Assembly (NCBI RefSeq): GCF_000333035.1
Contig: NZ_BANU01000029.1
Coordinates: 19,383 to 83,382, forward strand
DNA length: 64,000 nt
Origin: Gordonia sihwensis NBRC 108236
Lineage (GTDB): Bacteria > Actinomycetota > Actinomycetes > Mycobacteriales > Mycobacteriaceae
Reading direction: 5' to 3'
This document shows, one piece after another, positions 52,492-61,566 of this stretch. The position numbers were made by a program, and so were the translations under genes. A model generated the notes under the pieces. That model did not search any database. It was not told the origin of the DNA and saw nothing but the letters and a program-made list of their open reading frames with translations. The stretch's first letter is position 1; the number at the start of each line of letters is the position of its first letter.

Positions 52492-55400
52492 CTACGACTC
52501 CAGCGGCGCGATCGTCTGAAGGAACGTGACGAGATAGTCGACGAGCTCTGTGTCCCGGAGTCGGGGGGAACCGACGCCGCCGGTACGCGGGATCGGCAGT
52601 GTCACCATGTGGGTCGCGGCACGGTAGCTCGCCGACGAGTACATGCGCGCGAGCCGGACCTGCTGGCTGTCGAGCAGAAGCATCGGTGAGATCCGGATGG
52701 ATTGACCGGCCAGACCGACCTCCGCGATACCGCGTTCGCGGCACCGGAGCCGCAGACGTGCGATCGCCGCGAGACGCTGCGTCTCGACGGGCGGCTCACC
52801 GTAGCGGTCGGTCAGTTCGCTCATCACCTCGTCGACGTCATCGTCACTGGTGGCCGACGCCAGCTTGCGGTATGCCTCCAGCCTGAGCCGGTCCGCCTCC
52901 ACGTACTCGACGGGGATGTGCGCGTCCACCGGCAGGTCGATGCGCACCTCGACGTTCTCCTCGGTCGCCACTGCCTTGCCGTCGGCCGCGGCTCGGTACG
53001 CCTCGACCGCTTCGCCGACCAACCGCACGTAGAGGTCGAAGCCGACACCCGCGACGTGCCCGGACTGCTCGGCGCCGAGGACGTTGCCGGCACCGCGCAG
53101 CTCGAGATCCTTGAGCGCCACCGCCATGCCGGCACCGAGTTCGTTGTTCTGGGCGATGGTCGCGAGCCGGTCGTAGGCCGTCTCGGTCAGCGGCTTGTCC
53201 GGGCTGTACAGCAGGTACGCGTACCCGCGCTCCCGGCTTCGCCCGACGCGCCCGCGCAGCTGGTGCAGCTGCGAGAGCCCGAAGTTCTCCGCACGGTCGA
53301 CGATCAGGGTGTTGGCGTTCGAGATGTCGAGCCCGGTCTCGATGATCGTGGTGCACACGAGGACGTCGTACTCGCGGTCCCAGAAGCCCTGGACGGTTCG
53401 TTCCAGTTGCTCCTCGCCCATCTGCCCGTGCGCGACCACCACCCGGGCCTCGGGAATCATGTTCGCGAGATGCTTGGCGGTCTTGTCGATGGTCGAGACG
53501 CGATTGTGCACGTAGAACACCTGACCGTCGCGCAGCAGCTCGCGCCGGATGGCCGCCGCGACCTGCTTGTCGGAGTATGCGCCGACATACGTCAGGACCG
53601 GGTGCCGTTCCTCGGGCGGAGTGAGGATGGTCGACATCTCGCGGATACCCGCCATCGACATCTCGAGGGTGCGCGGGATCGGTGTCGCCGACATGGTGAG
53701 CACGTCCACGTGGGTGCGCAGCGCTTTGATGTGCTCCTTGTGCTCCACACCGAAGCGCTGCTCCTCGTCCACGATCACCAGACCGAGGTCTTTCCATCGG
53801 ACGCCGGTCTGCAGCAGCCGATGCGTGCCGATGACGACGTCGACCTCACCGGAGGCCATCTGCGCGATGATCTCCTTCGACTCGGCCGGATCGGTGAACC
53901 GCGACAACCCGCGCACGGTGACCGGGAAGCCCGCCATCCGCTCGGTGAAGGTCTGCAGGTGCTGCCCGGCGAGAATCGTCGTCGGTACCAGGACCGCGAC
54001 CTGCTTCCCGTCCTGAACGGCCTTGAACGCGGCGCGGACTGCGATCTCGGTCTTGCCGTAACCGACGTCGCCGACCACCACCCGGTCCATCGGGACCGGC
54101 TTCTCCATATCGGCCTTGACCTCGCCGATCACCGTCATCTGGTCGACGGTCTCGGTGTAGTCGAAGGCGTCCTCCATCTCCCGCTGCCACGGGGTGTCGG
54201 GGCTGAACGCGAAACCCGGTGCCGCATGCCGCGCGGCGTACAGCTGCACCAGTTCGCCCGCGATCTCCCGGACCGCCTTGCGCGCCTTGCGCTTGGTATT
54301 GGCCCAGTCGGAACCGCCGAGCTTGCTGAGCCCCGGCTGCTCGCCGCCGACGTAGCGCGACAACTGGTCGAGCGCGTCCATCGGAACGTACAGGCGGTCG
54401 CCCGGCTGTCCCCGCTTGCCGGGCGCGTACTCGATCACGAGGTACTCGCGCCGGGCACCGGAGACCGTGCGTTCGATCATCTCGACGAACTTGCCGATGC
54501 CGTGTTGGTCGTGCACCACCAGGTCACCGGCGCTCAACGCCAGCGGGTCGACCTGATTGCGCCGCTTGGCCGGCAGTCGCCGCCCGTCCTTCACACCGAC
54601 GACGCGAGCGCCGGTGACGTCCGCCTCGGTGGCGATCACCAGACGCGCCGACGGGCAGACCAGTCCGCGCCGCAGCGTGCCGTGGAAGACGCCGACCGCG
54701 TCGGCCGGCAACTCATCGCCCGGCTCCACGAGCCGGGCCGGGACCTCGGCCTCACCGAGACGGTCGACGAATCGCATCGCAGTGCCCCGGCCGGCGGCGA
54801 TCAACGCCGCACGACCGCCCGAGGCGACCTGAGCGCGCAACGACGTCATGAACTCGTCGAGCTCGGCGGGGTCGCCGTGCGGCGCCGGCCCGGGCTGCAG
54901 ATCGAGTTCGAGCTCCTCGCCCGATCCCGCCGAGAGCGGACTCATCGTCCACCACGGTTTGCCCGCCTCCACGGTCGCACGTTCGACGTCACCGACGCTG
55001 CGGTAGGCACTCGCCGACAGGTCGATGGAGGGTTCGCCCGCGGCCACGGGCGCCGCTGCCCCCAGCGCCGCGGCGTTCCACGACGCCTCCAAGAACTCCT
55101 CGCCGGTCCTCGCCAGATCGACGGCACGGGTGCGCACCTTCTCCGGATCGAGGACCAGTACCCGAGTGCCGTCGGGCATCACCTCGGTGAGCATCTGCAT
55201 CCGGCCGTCGACGAGTGCCGGGATCAGCGCTTCCATTCCCTCGACGGGAATGCCCTCCGACAGTTTGGTCAGAATCTCGCGCAGCGACTCGTCCTCGACT
55301 GTCGACGCGAGTTCGGCGGCCCGGTCCCGGACCTCCGCGGTCAGCACCAGTTCTCGGCACGGATGAATCTGGACCACCGACGTGTCGATCTCCGGCTGCG

Positions 55401-56082
55401 TCCGCTGGTCGGCGACGGAGAACGCGCGGATGTCGGTCACCTCGTCGCCCCAGAACTCCACTCGCACCGGGTAGTCGGCGGTGGTCGGGAAGATGTCGAG
55501 GATGCCGCCGCGCACCGCGAACTCGCCGCGGGCACCGACCATGTCGACGCGCTCGTAGGCCATCTCGACGAGCTTCTCGATCAGACCGTCGAACTGCGCC
55601 TCCGTGCCTTCGGTGAGCGTGACCGCGCGCATCGCTCCGAGCCCGGGAGCCATCGGCTGCACGAGGGAACGGACGGTCGCGACGACGACGCGCAACGGGG
55701 ACACCGCCGGGTCGGCCAGTCGACTGAGCACCGCGAGCCGGGCACCGACCGTGTCGGCGCTGGGCGAGAGCCGCTCGTGCGGCAGCGTCTCCCACGACGG
55801 GAATTGAGCGACGACCGACGTCCCGTTGGGCCCCGACGGCAGCAGTTCCGACAGTTCGGTCGTGAGGTCGTCGGCCTCCCGACCGTTGGCGGTCACGACG
55901 AGGACGGGGTTCTCGGAGATCTCGGCCAGTTGCGCAACCACCAGCGGCCGGGCCGCGTCCGGTGCCGTGATGTCGAGGCGAGTCTCGCCCACTCGTTCCC
56001 GCAGCAAACCGAAGGCCGCATCACGAAACGCGAAGGAGGTCAGCCCGGACAGGGAGGGACGCGGCGCAGAGGGGGTCGACAC
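52492..56082 (-). CDS. mfd: Transcription-repair coupling factor Mfd
   Basis: This 1,196-residue protein has the Mfd architecture: UvrB-like N-terminal domains, the RNAP-interacting domain ([20 protein letters not shown], about 590-610), and SF2 translocase motifs. These include GDVGYGKTE (Walker A, about 675), DEEQRFG and [15 protein letters not shown]. The UvrA-binding-type C-terminal domain follows. It removes stalled RNA polymerase and recruits UvrABC. Length is normal. The gene runs in the same direction as mazG, separated by the DapA-family and HNH genes. Confidence 0.96.
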   Translation of the reverse strand: MSTPSAPRPSLSGLTSFAFRDAAFGLLRERVGETRLDITAPDAARPLVVAQLAEISENPVLVVTANGREADDLTTELSELLPSGPNGTSVVAQFPSWETLPHERLSPSADTVGARLAVLSRLADPAVSPLRVVVATVRSLVQPMAPGLGAMRAVTLTEGTEAQFDGLIEKLVEMAYERVDMVGARGEFAVRGGILDIFPTTADYPVRVEFWGDEVTDIRAFSVADQRTQPEIDTSVVQIHPCRELVLTAEVRDRAAELASTVEDESLREILTKLSEGIPVEGMEALIPALVDGRMQMLTEVMPDGTRVLVLDPEKVRTRAVDLARTGEEFLEASWNAAALGAAAPVAAGEPSIDLSASAYRSVGDVERATVEAGKPWWTMSPLSAGSGEELELDLQPGPAPHGDPAELDEFMTSLRAQVASGGRAALIAAGRGTAMRFVDRLGEAEVPARLVEPGDELPADAVGVFHGTLRRGLVCPSARLVIATEADVTGARVVGVKDGRRLPAKRRNQVDPLALSAGDLVVHDQHGIGKFVEMIERTVSGARREYLVIEYAPGKRGQPGDRLYVPMDALDQLSRYVGGEQPGLSKLGGSDWANTKRKARKAVREIAGELVQLYAARHAAPGFAFSPDTPWQREMEDAFDYTETVDQMTVIGEVKADMEKPVPMDRVVVGDVGYGKTEIAVRAAFKAVQDGKQVAVLVPTTILAGQHLQTFTERMAGFPVTVRGLSRFTDPAESKEIIAQMASGEVDVVIGTHRLLQTGVRWKDLGLVIVDEEQRFGVEHKEHIKALRTHVDVLTMSATPIPRTLEMSMAGIREMSTILTPPEERHPVLTYVGAYSDKQVAAAIRRELLRDGQVFYVHNRVSTIDKTAKHLANMIPEARVVVAHGQMGEEQLERTVQGFWDREYDVLVCTTIIETGLDISNANTLIVDRAENFGLSQLHQLRGRVGRSRERGYAYLLYSPDKPLTETAYDRLATIAQNNELGAGMAVALKDLELRGAGNVLGAEQSGHVAGVGFDLYVRLVGEAVEAYRAAADGKAVATEENVEVRIDLPVDAHIPVEYVEADRLRLEAYRKLASATSDDDVDEVMSELTDRYGEPPVETQRLAAIARLRLRCRERGIAEVGLAGQSIRISPMLLLDSQQVRLARMYSSASYRAATHMVTLPIPRTGGVGSPRLRDTELVDYLVTFLQTIAPLES

Positions 56083-56438
56083 TGTGTCAAGTGTAGAAGA
56101 CCACCACGGCCTGTCGCCCCCAGGCTGGTTCGGTGCTCAGGCTGGTCGGTTCCCAGGCTCGTCGGTCCCGGGCTTGTCGGTCCCCCAGGCTCGTCGAGTA
56201 AGTCGAGGAGCGGAGCGACGAGGCGCATCGAGACCGCGCAGGCCGCCTGACACGGTCTCGATACGCCGCGGCGCTGCGCGCCGAGGCTACTCGACGAGCC
56301 TGGGGAGGGCGCTGCGCGCCGAGGCTACTCGACGAGCCGGGGAGGGCACCGCGCGCCGAGGCTACTCGACGAACCTGGGGAGGGCACTGCCCGCCGGGCC
56401 CTCTCGACGAGCCTGGGGAGGGCACCGCTCCCCCTCCC
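56083..56438. repeat. Repeat-rich region between mfd and the second DyP peroxidase gene
   Basis: This 356-bp stretch has no gene. It holds a degenerate tandem array of about 17-bp units sharing GGCTNGTCGG (56120-56187). An inverted pair of REP-like elements follows (56188-56235 plus strand, 56254-56300 minus strand), then four tandem 38-bp units (56270-56307, 56308-56344, 56345-56382, 56383-56420). Unit starts overlap the second REP element, so the array probably grew from it. Confidence 0.88.
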
Positions 56439-57656
56439 TCACCCCGACCGACCGGCGGCCGCGAGCAGCGATGCGCCGAGCGGGCGCGAAGGAGCGGCGC
56501 CGGGCAGAATCGCGTACACCGAGGAGCCGATGGGCGTCGTCCACTCGTTCAGGTCGTCGTGTTCGTCCAGGCGCTGCTGAACCGGAATGTACTGCTTGAC
56601 CGGATCCCGCTGATACGCGGCGAAGATCAGCCCGCTGTTGGACGTGTCCGCCGAGCCCGCCTCGGGCGGGTCGTCGTAATTGAACCCGCGACGGATGAAC
56701 TGCTCGTCCGGCGCCCGACGATGCGCCCGCGCGATGTGCGACGACGGCGGGATCACCGGGATGCCGCCGCGTGAGGCGTCGAAATCAGGATCGTCGAACT
56801 CGTCGCGCCCGGTCAGCGGTGCGCCGTTGTCGAGGGTGCGACCTGTGGAGAGCTCCCGCCCCCGGCGATCGAGCGCCTCCCAGGTGTCCATGTGCATCGC
56901 GATACGCCGCAGCACCAGGCTCGTCCCGCCGGCCATCCAGGGCTGTTCGCGCCCGTCGTCCCAGAGGAGGGAGCCGTAGTCGTCGGGGCTCGGCTGGACG
57001 GTGCCGTCCACCTGTCCGAACAGGTTGCGCATCGTGCCCGGCGCCATTCCCGGACTGTTGCGGAACCCCCGCTGCACCCACCGGACCCGCACACTGCGGC
57101 GGACCGACGAGGTCAGCATGCGCGTCGCATGTGCCAGGGCCACGGGGTCGTCGGCGCCGATCTGCAGAAGCAGATCAGTCTGTCCCCACCGCGGATCCAG
57201 CCGGTCGATCGAGAAGGGCGGGAGCGGCGCGAGCCATGACGGCCGCAGAGGCGCGAGAGCCGGCGCCCGGAACACCCGGTCACCGAGACCGACGGTGACC
57301 GTCAGGTTGCACGGCAGCACCGCGAGTTCGGGCTCGGTGTCGGACAGGCTCGGCTCGGCACGGGTGAGCCTCGACGCGTCCTGCGTCCACAGGCGAAGGA
57401 CCCCCGCGAAAGTGTCGACGTCGGTCGGGTCGACGAGATCCAAGCCGACGAATTGAGCGTGCGACTGAGCCGGGGTCACGATGCCGGACTGATGCGTGCC
57501 GTAGAACGGCGTCAGGCCGGAACCCGCGGCGGGGTCGGGCGAGGAGAACTCTCGCCCGACGCCCACCGCGGCCGCCCCGATGCCGATGCCCGCCAGGCCC
57601 GCTCCGCCGGCGAGGAGGGTACGGCGCGAGACGCGACCAGTCCGCTGCTCAGTCAC
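56439..57656 (-). CDS. Second Tat-exported DyP-type heme peroxidase (EfeB paralogue)
   Basis: This 405-residue DyP peroxidase has a Tat signal (SRRTLLAGGAGLAGIGIGAA, about 10-29) and the GxxDG motif as GQVDGTVQP (near 212), with SHIARAH later. It is clearly diverged from EfeB at 41174. The GTG at 57656 overlaps the copper-chaperone stop (GTGA), so it belongs to a copper-related operon rather than EfeUOB. Possible roles are copper-linked redox protection or heme handling in the envelope. Confidence 0.92.
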   Translation of the reverse strand: MTEQRTGRVSRRTLLAGGAGLAGIGIGAAAVGVGREFSSPDPAAGSGLTPFYGTHQSGIVTPAQSHAQFVGLDLVDPTDVDTFAGVLRLWTQDASRLTRAEPSLSDTEPELAVLPCNLTVTVGLGDRVFRAPALAPLRPSWLAPLPPFSIDRLDPRWGQTDLLLQIGADDPVALAHATRMLTSSVRRSVRVRWVQRGFRNSPGMAPGTMRNLFGQVDGTVQPSPDDYGSLLWDDGREQPWMAGGTSLVLRRIAMHMDTWEALDRRGRELSTGRTLDNGAPLTGRDEFDDPDFDASRGGIPVIPPSSHIARAHRRAPDEQFIRRGFNYDDPPEAGSADTSNSGLIFAAYQRDPVKQYIPVQQRLDEHDDLNEWTTPIGSSVYAILPGAAPSRPLGASLLAAAGRSG

Positions 57657-58240
57657 TGATGCGAGTCGGCGTGCGCCGACTCGGACTGCTGCATGTCGTG
57701 CCCGGCCGTGCCGTGGTCCATGTCCGGGTGGTCAGTGTCCCCGCCGGGCGCGTAATTCTCCTGATTGCCGTCGAAGTCTCGGGCGAGAGCGTCGAAGGTC
57801 TTGGTGGAGCCGTCCTCGAAGCGGATCGTGAACGCGACGTTCTGTCCGGTCGTGATCGGCCTGGTGACATCCATGAGCATGAAGTGCTCAGCGCCCGGCG
57901 ACAGCGTGATCGACGACTTCGCCGGGACGAGGAAGCCGCCGTCCTTCTGGCGCATCGTGGTGCCGCCGGAGCCGTTGTCGACCACTTCGTGCATCTCGGT
58001 GGTGCGGGCGAGGTCGGTGTGCGCCGACACGATGCGGATGTCGTGGTCGGACGAGTTGGCGATGGTCCCGAAGGCGGCGGTCATTCCCGATTCGGCGGCC
58101 TTGACCCATTGGTCGGAGACGGTGATCGAATCGGAGGCCGGTGCGGAGGAGTCGTCGCTGCCGCAGGCCACGACGACGAAGGACAGCAGGGCTGCGGCGG
58201 TGAGGCCGAGCGAACGGATGAGGGTACGGCTTATCGCCAT
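57653..58240 (-). CDS. PCuAC-family copper chaperone lipoprotein
   Basis: This 195-residue lipoprotein has a lipobox ending FVVVAC. Its PCuAC fold carries the copper motif: EMHEVV, then TTMRQKDGGFLVPAKSS and GAEHFMLMD (Met/His ligands). A metal-rich tail, DTDHPDMDHGTAGHDM, adds more His and Met. It should bind Cu(I) outside the membrane. It lies between a small membrane protein gene and the second DyP gene, which suggests copper-loading or copper-stress operon logic. Confidence 0.92.
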   Translation of the reverse strand: MAISRTLIRSLGLTAAALLSFVVVACGSDDSSAPASDSITVSDQWVKAAESGMTAAFGTIANSSDHDIRIVSAHTDLARTTEMHEVVDNGSGGTTMRQKDGGFLVPAKSSITLSPGAEHFMLMDVTRPITTGQNVAFTIRFEDGSTKTFDALARDFDGNQENYAPGGDTDHPDMDHGTAGHDMQQSESAHADSHQ

Positions 58241-58314
58241 GAGTGATGTCTCTTTCGTGCAGAGTCTGATACCCCGCGATCGGACGAGACCGCCGGGGTG
58301 GTGTCGGATGGGGT

Positions 58315-58896
58315 TCAGACCAGCGAAGGAGGACCGCGGACCGCGGCGGAGGCGACCATCGGCGCGGGCCGGAGCGCGGCAGCGTGACGGTCGGCGCGGA
58401 TGACGACGAAAGCGGGGTCGAGACACACCCGCGTGCTCACCAACCGCCAGACATGGGACACGCTGTTGCCGTACGCCCGGCTCAGTTGCTCGGCGACGAA
58501 GAGCACGGCAGCCGCGGCGGGGACGGCGAGTGCGTGCCAGAACAGCATCAACGGCCCGGGCGTCACGCCGGCTCCGTGTCCCGCGTGCCCTGCCATCAGC
58601 GACAGCACTCCGTGAGCGGTCGCCTGGCCCGCGGACAGCGCGACCAACGCGCCGGTCGCAGAGATGCCGATCCGGCCGCGAGCCCGTGCTCGCTCCACCG
58701 ATCGCACCTGAGCGGCGCGGACCAGTCCGACCCCGAGCGCCAGGCCGAGGAGCACCGCGGACTGCGCCGTCGTGGGAAGGTGCCCACCGCCGATCGAGTG
58801 GGCCGCGACACCCAGGATGAGCGAGACCACCGATGCCAGGAACCCGTGCGCGGTCGCGGGGACCTGCGCACCGGTCGGCGTCGGGCGAATCAGCAC
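58315..58896 (-). CDS. Small multi-helix membrane protein of a copper-related operon
   Basis: This 193-residue protein has about four hydrophobic helices (HGFLASVVSLILGVAAHSIG and LFWHALAVPAAAAVLFVA among them). A His/Gly cluster is also visible (LMAGHAGHGAG). I do not recognise the family firmly; position and histidines suggest a role in copper handling. The GTG at 58896 lies 7 nt after TACCCT, giving a leaderless start. It begins the operon with the PCuAC and DyP genes. Confidence 0.75.
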   Translation of the reverse strand: MLIRPTPTGAQVPATAHGFLASVVSLILGVAAHSIGGGHLPTTAQSAVLLGLALGVGLVRAAQVRSVERARARGRIGISATGALVALSAGQATAHGVLSLMAGHAGHGAGVTPGPLMLFWHALAVPAAAAVLFVAEQLSRAYGNSVSHVWRLVSTRVCLDPAFVVIRADRHAAALRPAPMVASAAVRGPPSLV

Positions 58897-59087
58897 GTCG
58901 TCAAGGGTACTACCGGAGGTCGTACCGGCCGAGTCGGCCGCCCTTCGCGGCTCTTGCGCGCGACTGCTCGTCGTCGACGCGCTCGTCGAACGGACCGTCG
59001 TCGACCCGACCGTCGGACACGCTGCCTGACCTCGGCGATCGCCGCCTCGGTTTGAATCATCGCCGTTCGCCACCGATCGTGGAGTGC

Positions 59088-61004
59088 ATGTCTGACGAAC
59101 GGGAGAATGCTGACAGCGAACCACGGGGGACGGACACAGAGCACGGGACGGACACAGACGCCGTGCTCTTGGACGGCGCAGTATTGATCGACCCGTACAC
59201 AAAAGAGGCGACATCCGTATCTCCGGGCGTTGCACCGGTGCCCCACCACTGGCACGTCGGCGAGAACGACACCGATGAGGAGATCACCGAGAAGCTCAAG
59301 CGCCAGGGAGTCCGGCTCGGCCGCGGTGGAATCGCTCCGGCGGTGTTCTGGCCGGCACTGATCGTGATCGTCGCGGTGAGCGCTCTCGCCGTCGCGTTCC
59401 CCGACCAGACGAGCGAAGTCTTCACCGATGTCCAGAACTGGATCGTCTCGAACCTGGGCTGGTACTACATGCTGATCATCGCGTGTTTCGTGGTGTTCGC
59501 GGTCGCGCTGTGCTTCTCCAGGCTCGGCCGCATCCGGCTGGGCAGACCCGATGAGGCTCCCGAGTTCGGCAGGGTGAGCTGGTTCTGCATGCTGTTCGCC
59601 GCCGGAATGGGCATCGGACTGGTCTTCTACGGCGTCGGTGAGCCACTCACATATGCGACCGTGCAACCGAAACCCGGCTGGAGCGGTAGCCAGGAGGACA
59701 TCGCCGGTCTGGCGATGGCCCAGACATTCATTCACTGGGGTCTGCACCCGTGGGCGGTGTACGCGGTGATCGGGCTCGCGCTGGCATACGCGATCCACCG
59801 CCGCGGGCGACCGGTGTCGATCCGGTGGGCGCTCGAACCGCTGCTCGGCGATCGGGTGAAGGGCTGGGCAGGCGACCTCATCGACATTCTCGCCATCTTC
59901 GGCACGGTCTTCGGCGTCGCCACGTCGCTGGGGCTCGGCGTGCAGCAGATCTCAGCGGGCATGCAGTCGATCGGCGTCATCGACTCCGTCGACAACACCC
60001 TCCTGGTGATCCTCATCGTCGCCATCACCTTCCTGGCGACCCTGTCGGTGGTGAGCGGTCTGGGCACCGGAATCAAGTGGTTGTCGAACATCAACCTGTC
60101 GATCGCCGGACTGCTGGTGATCGCGATGCTGCTGATCGGTCCCACTCTCTTTCTTCTGCGCAACTTCGTGCAGTCGATCGGCGTCTACTTCGCCAACCTG
60201 TTCAACATGACGCTCGACGTCGGAGCCTTCCAGGGCCAGGAGGCACAGGACTGGCTCAGCGACTGGACGATCTTCTATTGGGGCTGGTGGATCGCCTGGG
60301 CGCCTTTCGTCGGCGTGTTCATCGCCCGGATCTCGCGCGGGCGGACAGTGCGCGAGTTCATCGCCGGATGCCTGATCGTGCCGACTCTGGTCGGATTCGT
60401 CTGGTTCTCGGTGCTCGGTGGTACGGGCCTGCACCGGCAGTTCTTCGGCGAGGGTGACCTGGTGGAGGACGGCAAGGTCTCGCCCGAGGGATCGCTGTTC
60501 CACGTGCTGTCGGACATGCCGCTCGGCACGGTCTTCTCGATTCTCGGGATCGTCCTGGTGGCCGTCTTCTTCATCACCTCCTCCGATTCCGGCTCACTGG
60601 TCGTCGACATGCTCGCCTCGGGCGGCCACCCCAATCCGCCGGTGTGGTCCCGCGTGCTCTGGGCGTCGCTCGAGGGCGTCGTCGCAATCGCTCTCCTGCT
60701 CGCGGGCGGACTGCGGTCGCTGCAGGCCGCGTCGCTGGCCACGGCCCTGCCGTTCAGCGTGATCCTCGCGATGATGTGCTTTGCGACCGTGCGGGGTCTG
60801 CGATTCGAGCACGACAAACTGCGGCGGGCCGCTCAGGCACAGCGGTTGGAGGCCGCGACGTCGCACATCGCGGGCGAGGTCTTCAGCACGATGCCGGACG
60901 AGCCGGCCCTGCGCGACTATGTCGACGACCGCATCGACTACCGCCTGAGCCGGACCCGGGGCGGGTGGCGACCCGAGCGTTTCGGCCCGAAGCACCGCGA
61001 GTAG
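59088..61004 (+). CDS. BCCT-family betaine/carnitine/choline transporter
   Basis: This 638-residue transporter has a charged cytoplasmic N-terminus (about 85 residues, rich in D/E/T) and twelve hydrophobic segments. BCCT landmarks are GMGIGLVFYGVGEPL (near 185) and DWTIFYWGWW (near 394). It imports osmoprotectants such as glycine betaine with sodium. The ATG at 59088 is preferred; the frame extends upstream without coding character. The C-terminal tail is soluble and charged, as in osmosensing members of the family. Confidence 0.93.
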   Translation: MSDERENADSEPRGTDTEHGTDTDAVLLDGAVLIDPYTKEATSVSPGVAPVPHHWHVGENDTDEEITEKLKRQGVRLGRGGIAPAVFWPALIVIVAVSALAVAFPDQTSEVFTDVQNWIVSNLGWYYMLIIACFVVFAVALCFSRLGRIRLGRPDEAPEFGRVSWFCMLFAAGMGIGLVFYGVGEPLTYATVQPKPGWSGSQEDIAGLAMAQTFIHWGLHPWAVYAVIGLALAYAIHRRGRPVSIRWALEPLLGDRVKGWAGDLIDILAIFGTVFGVATSLGLGVQQISAGMQSIGVIDSVDNTLLVILIVAITFLATLSVVSGLGTGIKWLSNINLSIAGLLVIAMLLIGPTLFLLRNFVQSIGVYFANLFNMTLDVGAFQGQEAQDWLSDWTIFYWGWWIAWAPFVGVFIARISRGRTVREFIAGCLIVPTLVGFVWFSVLGGTGLHRQFFGEGDLVEDGKVSPEGSLFHVLSDMPLGTVFSILGIVLVAVFFITSSDSGSLVVDMLASGGHPNPPVWSRVLWASLEGVVAIALLLAGGLRSLQAASLATALPFSVILAMMCFATVRGLRFEHDKLRRAAQAQRLEAATSHIAGEVFSTMPDEPALRDYVDDRIDYRLSRTRGGWRPERFGPKHRE

Positions 61005-61027
61005 ACCGTACTGGGCCTTCGGGCGGT

Positions 61028-61525
61028 CTACGCCCCGATCGTGTACTGCAGGTAGACGCAGCCGATCCAGCGGTCGAACTTGCGCCCGACACCGGGTGTG
61101 CGACCCACTTCGACGAAACCGACCTTCGTGTGCAGCGCGATCGACTCCGGAACGTCCTCGGAGACCACGGCCATGATGGTGCGCGTCACCGCCGGGTCCG
61201 CCGCGTCGATCAACGCGCGCAGCAGGTGCTTGCCCGTCCCCCGGCCCGCCGCCTCAGGCCGAAGGTAGATGCTGTCCTCGGCGGTCCAACTCCAGCCCGC
61301 CTTTCCCCGATACACGCCGAGATAGGCGTAACCGACCACCTCGCCGGGTGCGCCGGCCACGAGGAACGGGCGTCCCGCGGCAACAGTCGTCTCGAGTCTG
61401 GTCCGCCACTGCGCGACGGAGGGCGCCTCGAGGTCGAACGTCGCAGTGGAGTTCTCGACGTAATACCGGTAGATGTCGGCAACGGCCTCGCAGTCGTCGG
61501 ACGTCGCCGGGCGAACGGTCAGCAT
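61028..61525 (-). CDS. GNAT acetyltransferase (phosphinothricin-type)
   Basis: This 165-residue protein has the GNAT acetyl-CoA motif GRGTGKHLLRALID near residue 95. Phosphinothricin-acetyltransferase landmarks appear at the N-terminus (YRYYVENSTATFDLE, then WRTRLETTVAAGRPFLVA). It may acetylate an amino acid analogue or methionine derivative. The ATG at 61525 is used; another at 61543 adds six residues. It lies between two amino-acid-related transporters. Confidence 0.88.
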   Translation of the reverse strand: MLTVRPATSDDCEAVADIYRYYVENSTATFDLEAPSVAQWRTRLETTVAAGRPFLVAGAPGEVVGYAYLGVYRGKAGWSWTAEDSIYLRPEAAGRGTGKHLLRALIDAADPAVTRTIMAVVSEDVPESIALHTKVGFVEVGRTPGVGRKFDRWIGCVYLQYTIGA

Positions 61526-61566
61526 GTGCTGATCTTGCCGCACCGCCGGGCAACTACGCTCGACTG

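Noticed and set aside
52702..56250. A reading frame of over 1,100 codons on the plus strand opposite mfd
   Set aside because: It is antisense to clear Mfd motifs, highly Arg/His/Asp-rich without domains, and explained by GC-rich third positions.
56270..56420. Possible CRISPR array
   Set aside because: The 38-bp units are directly adjacent with no unique spacers, and no cas gene is visible.
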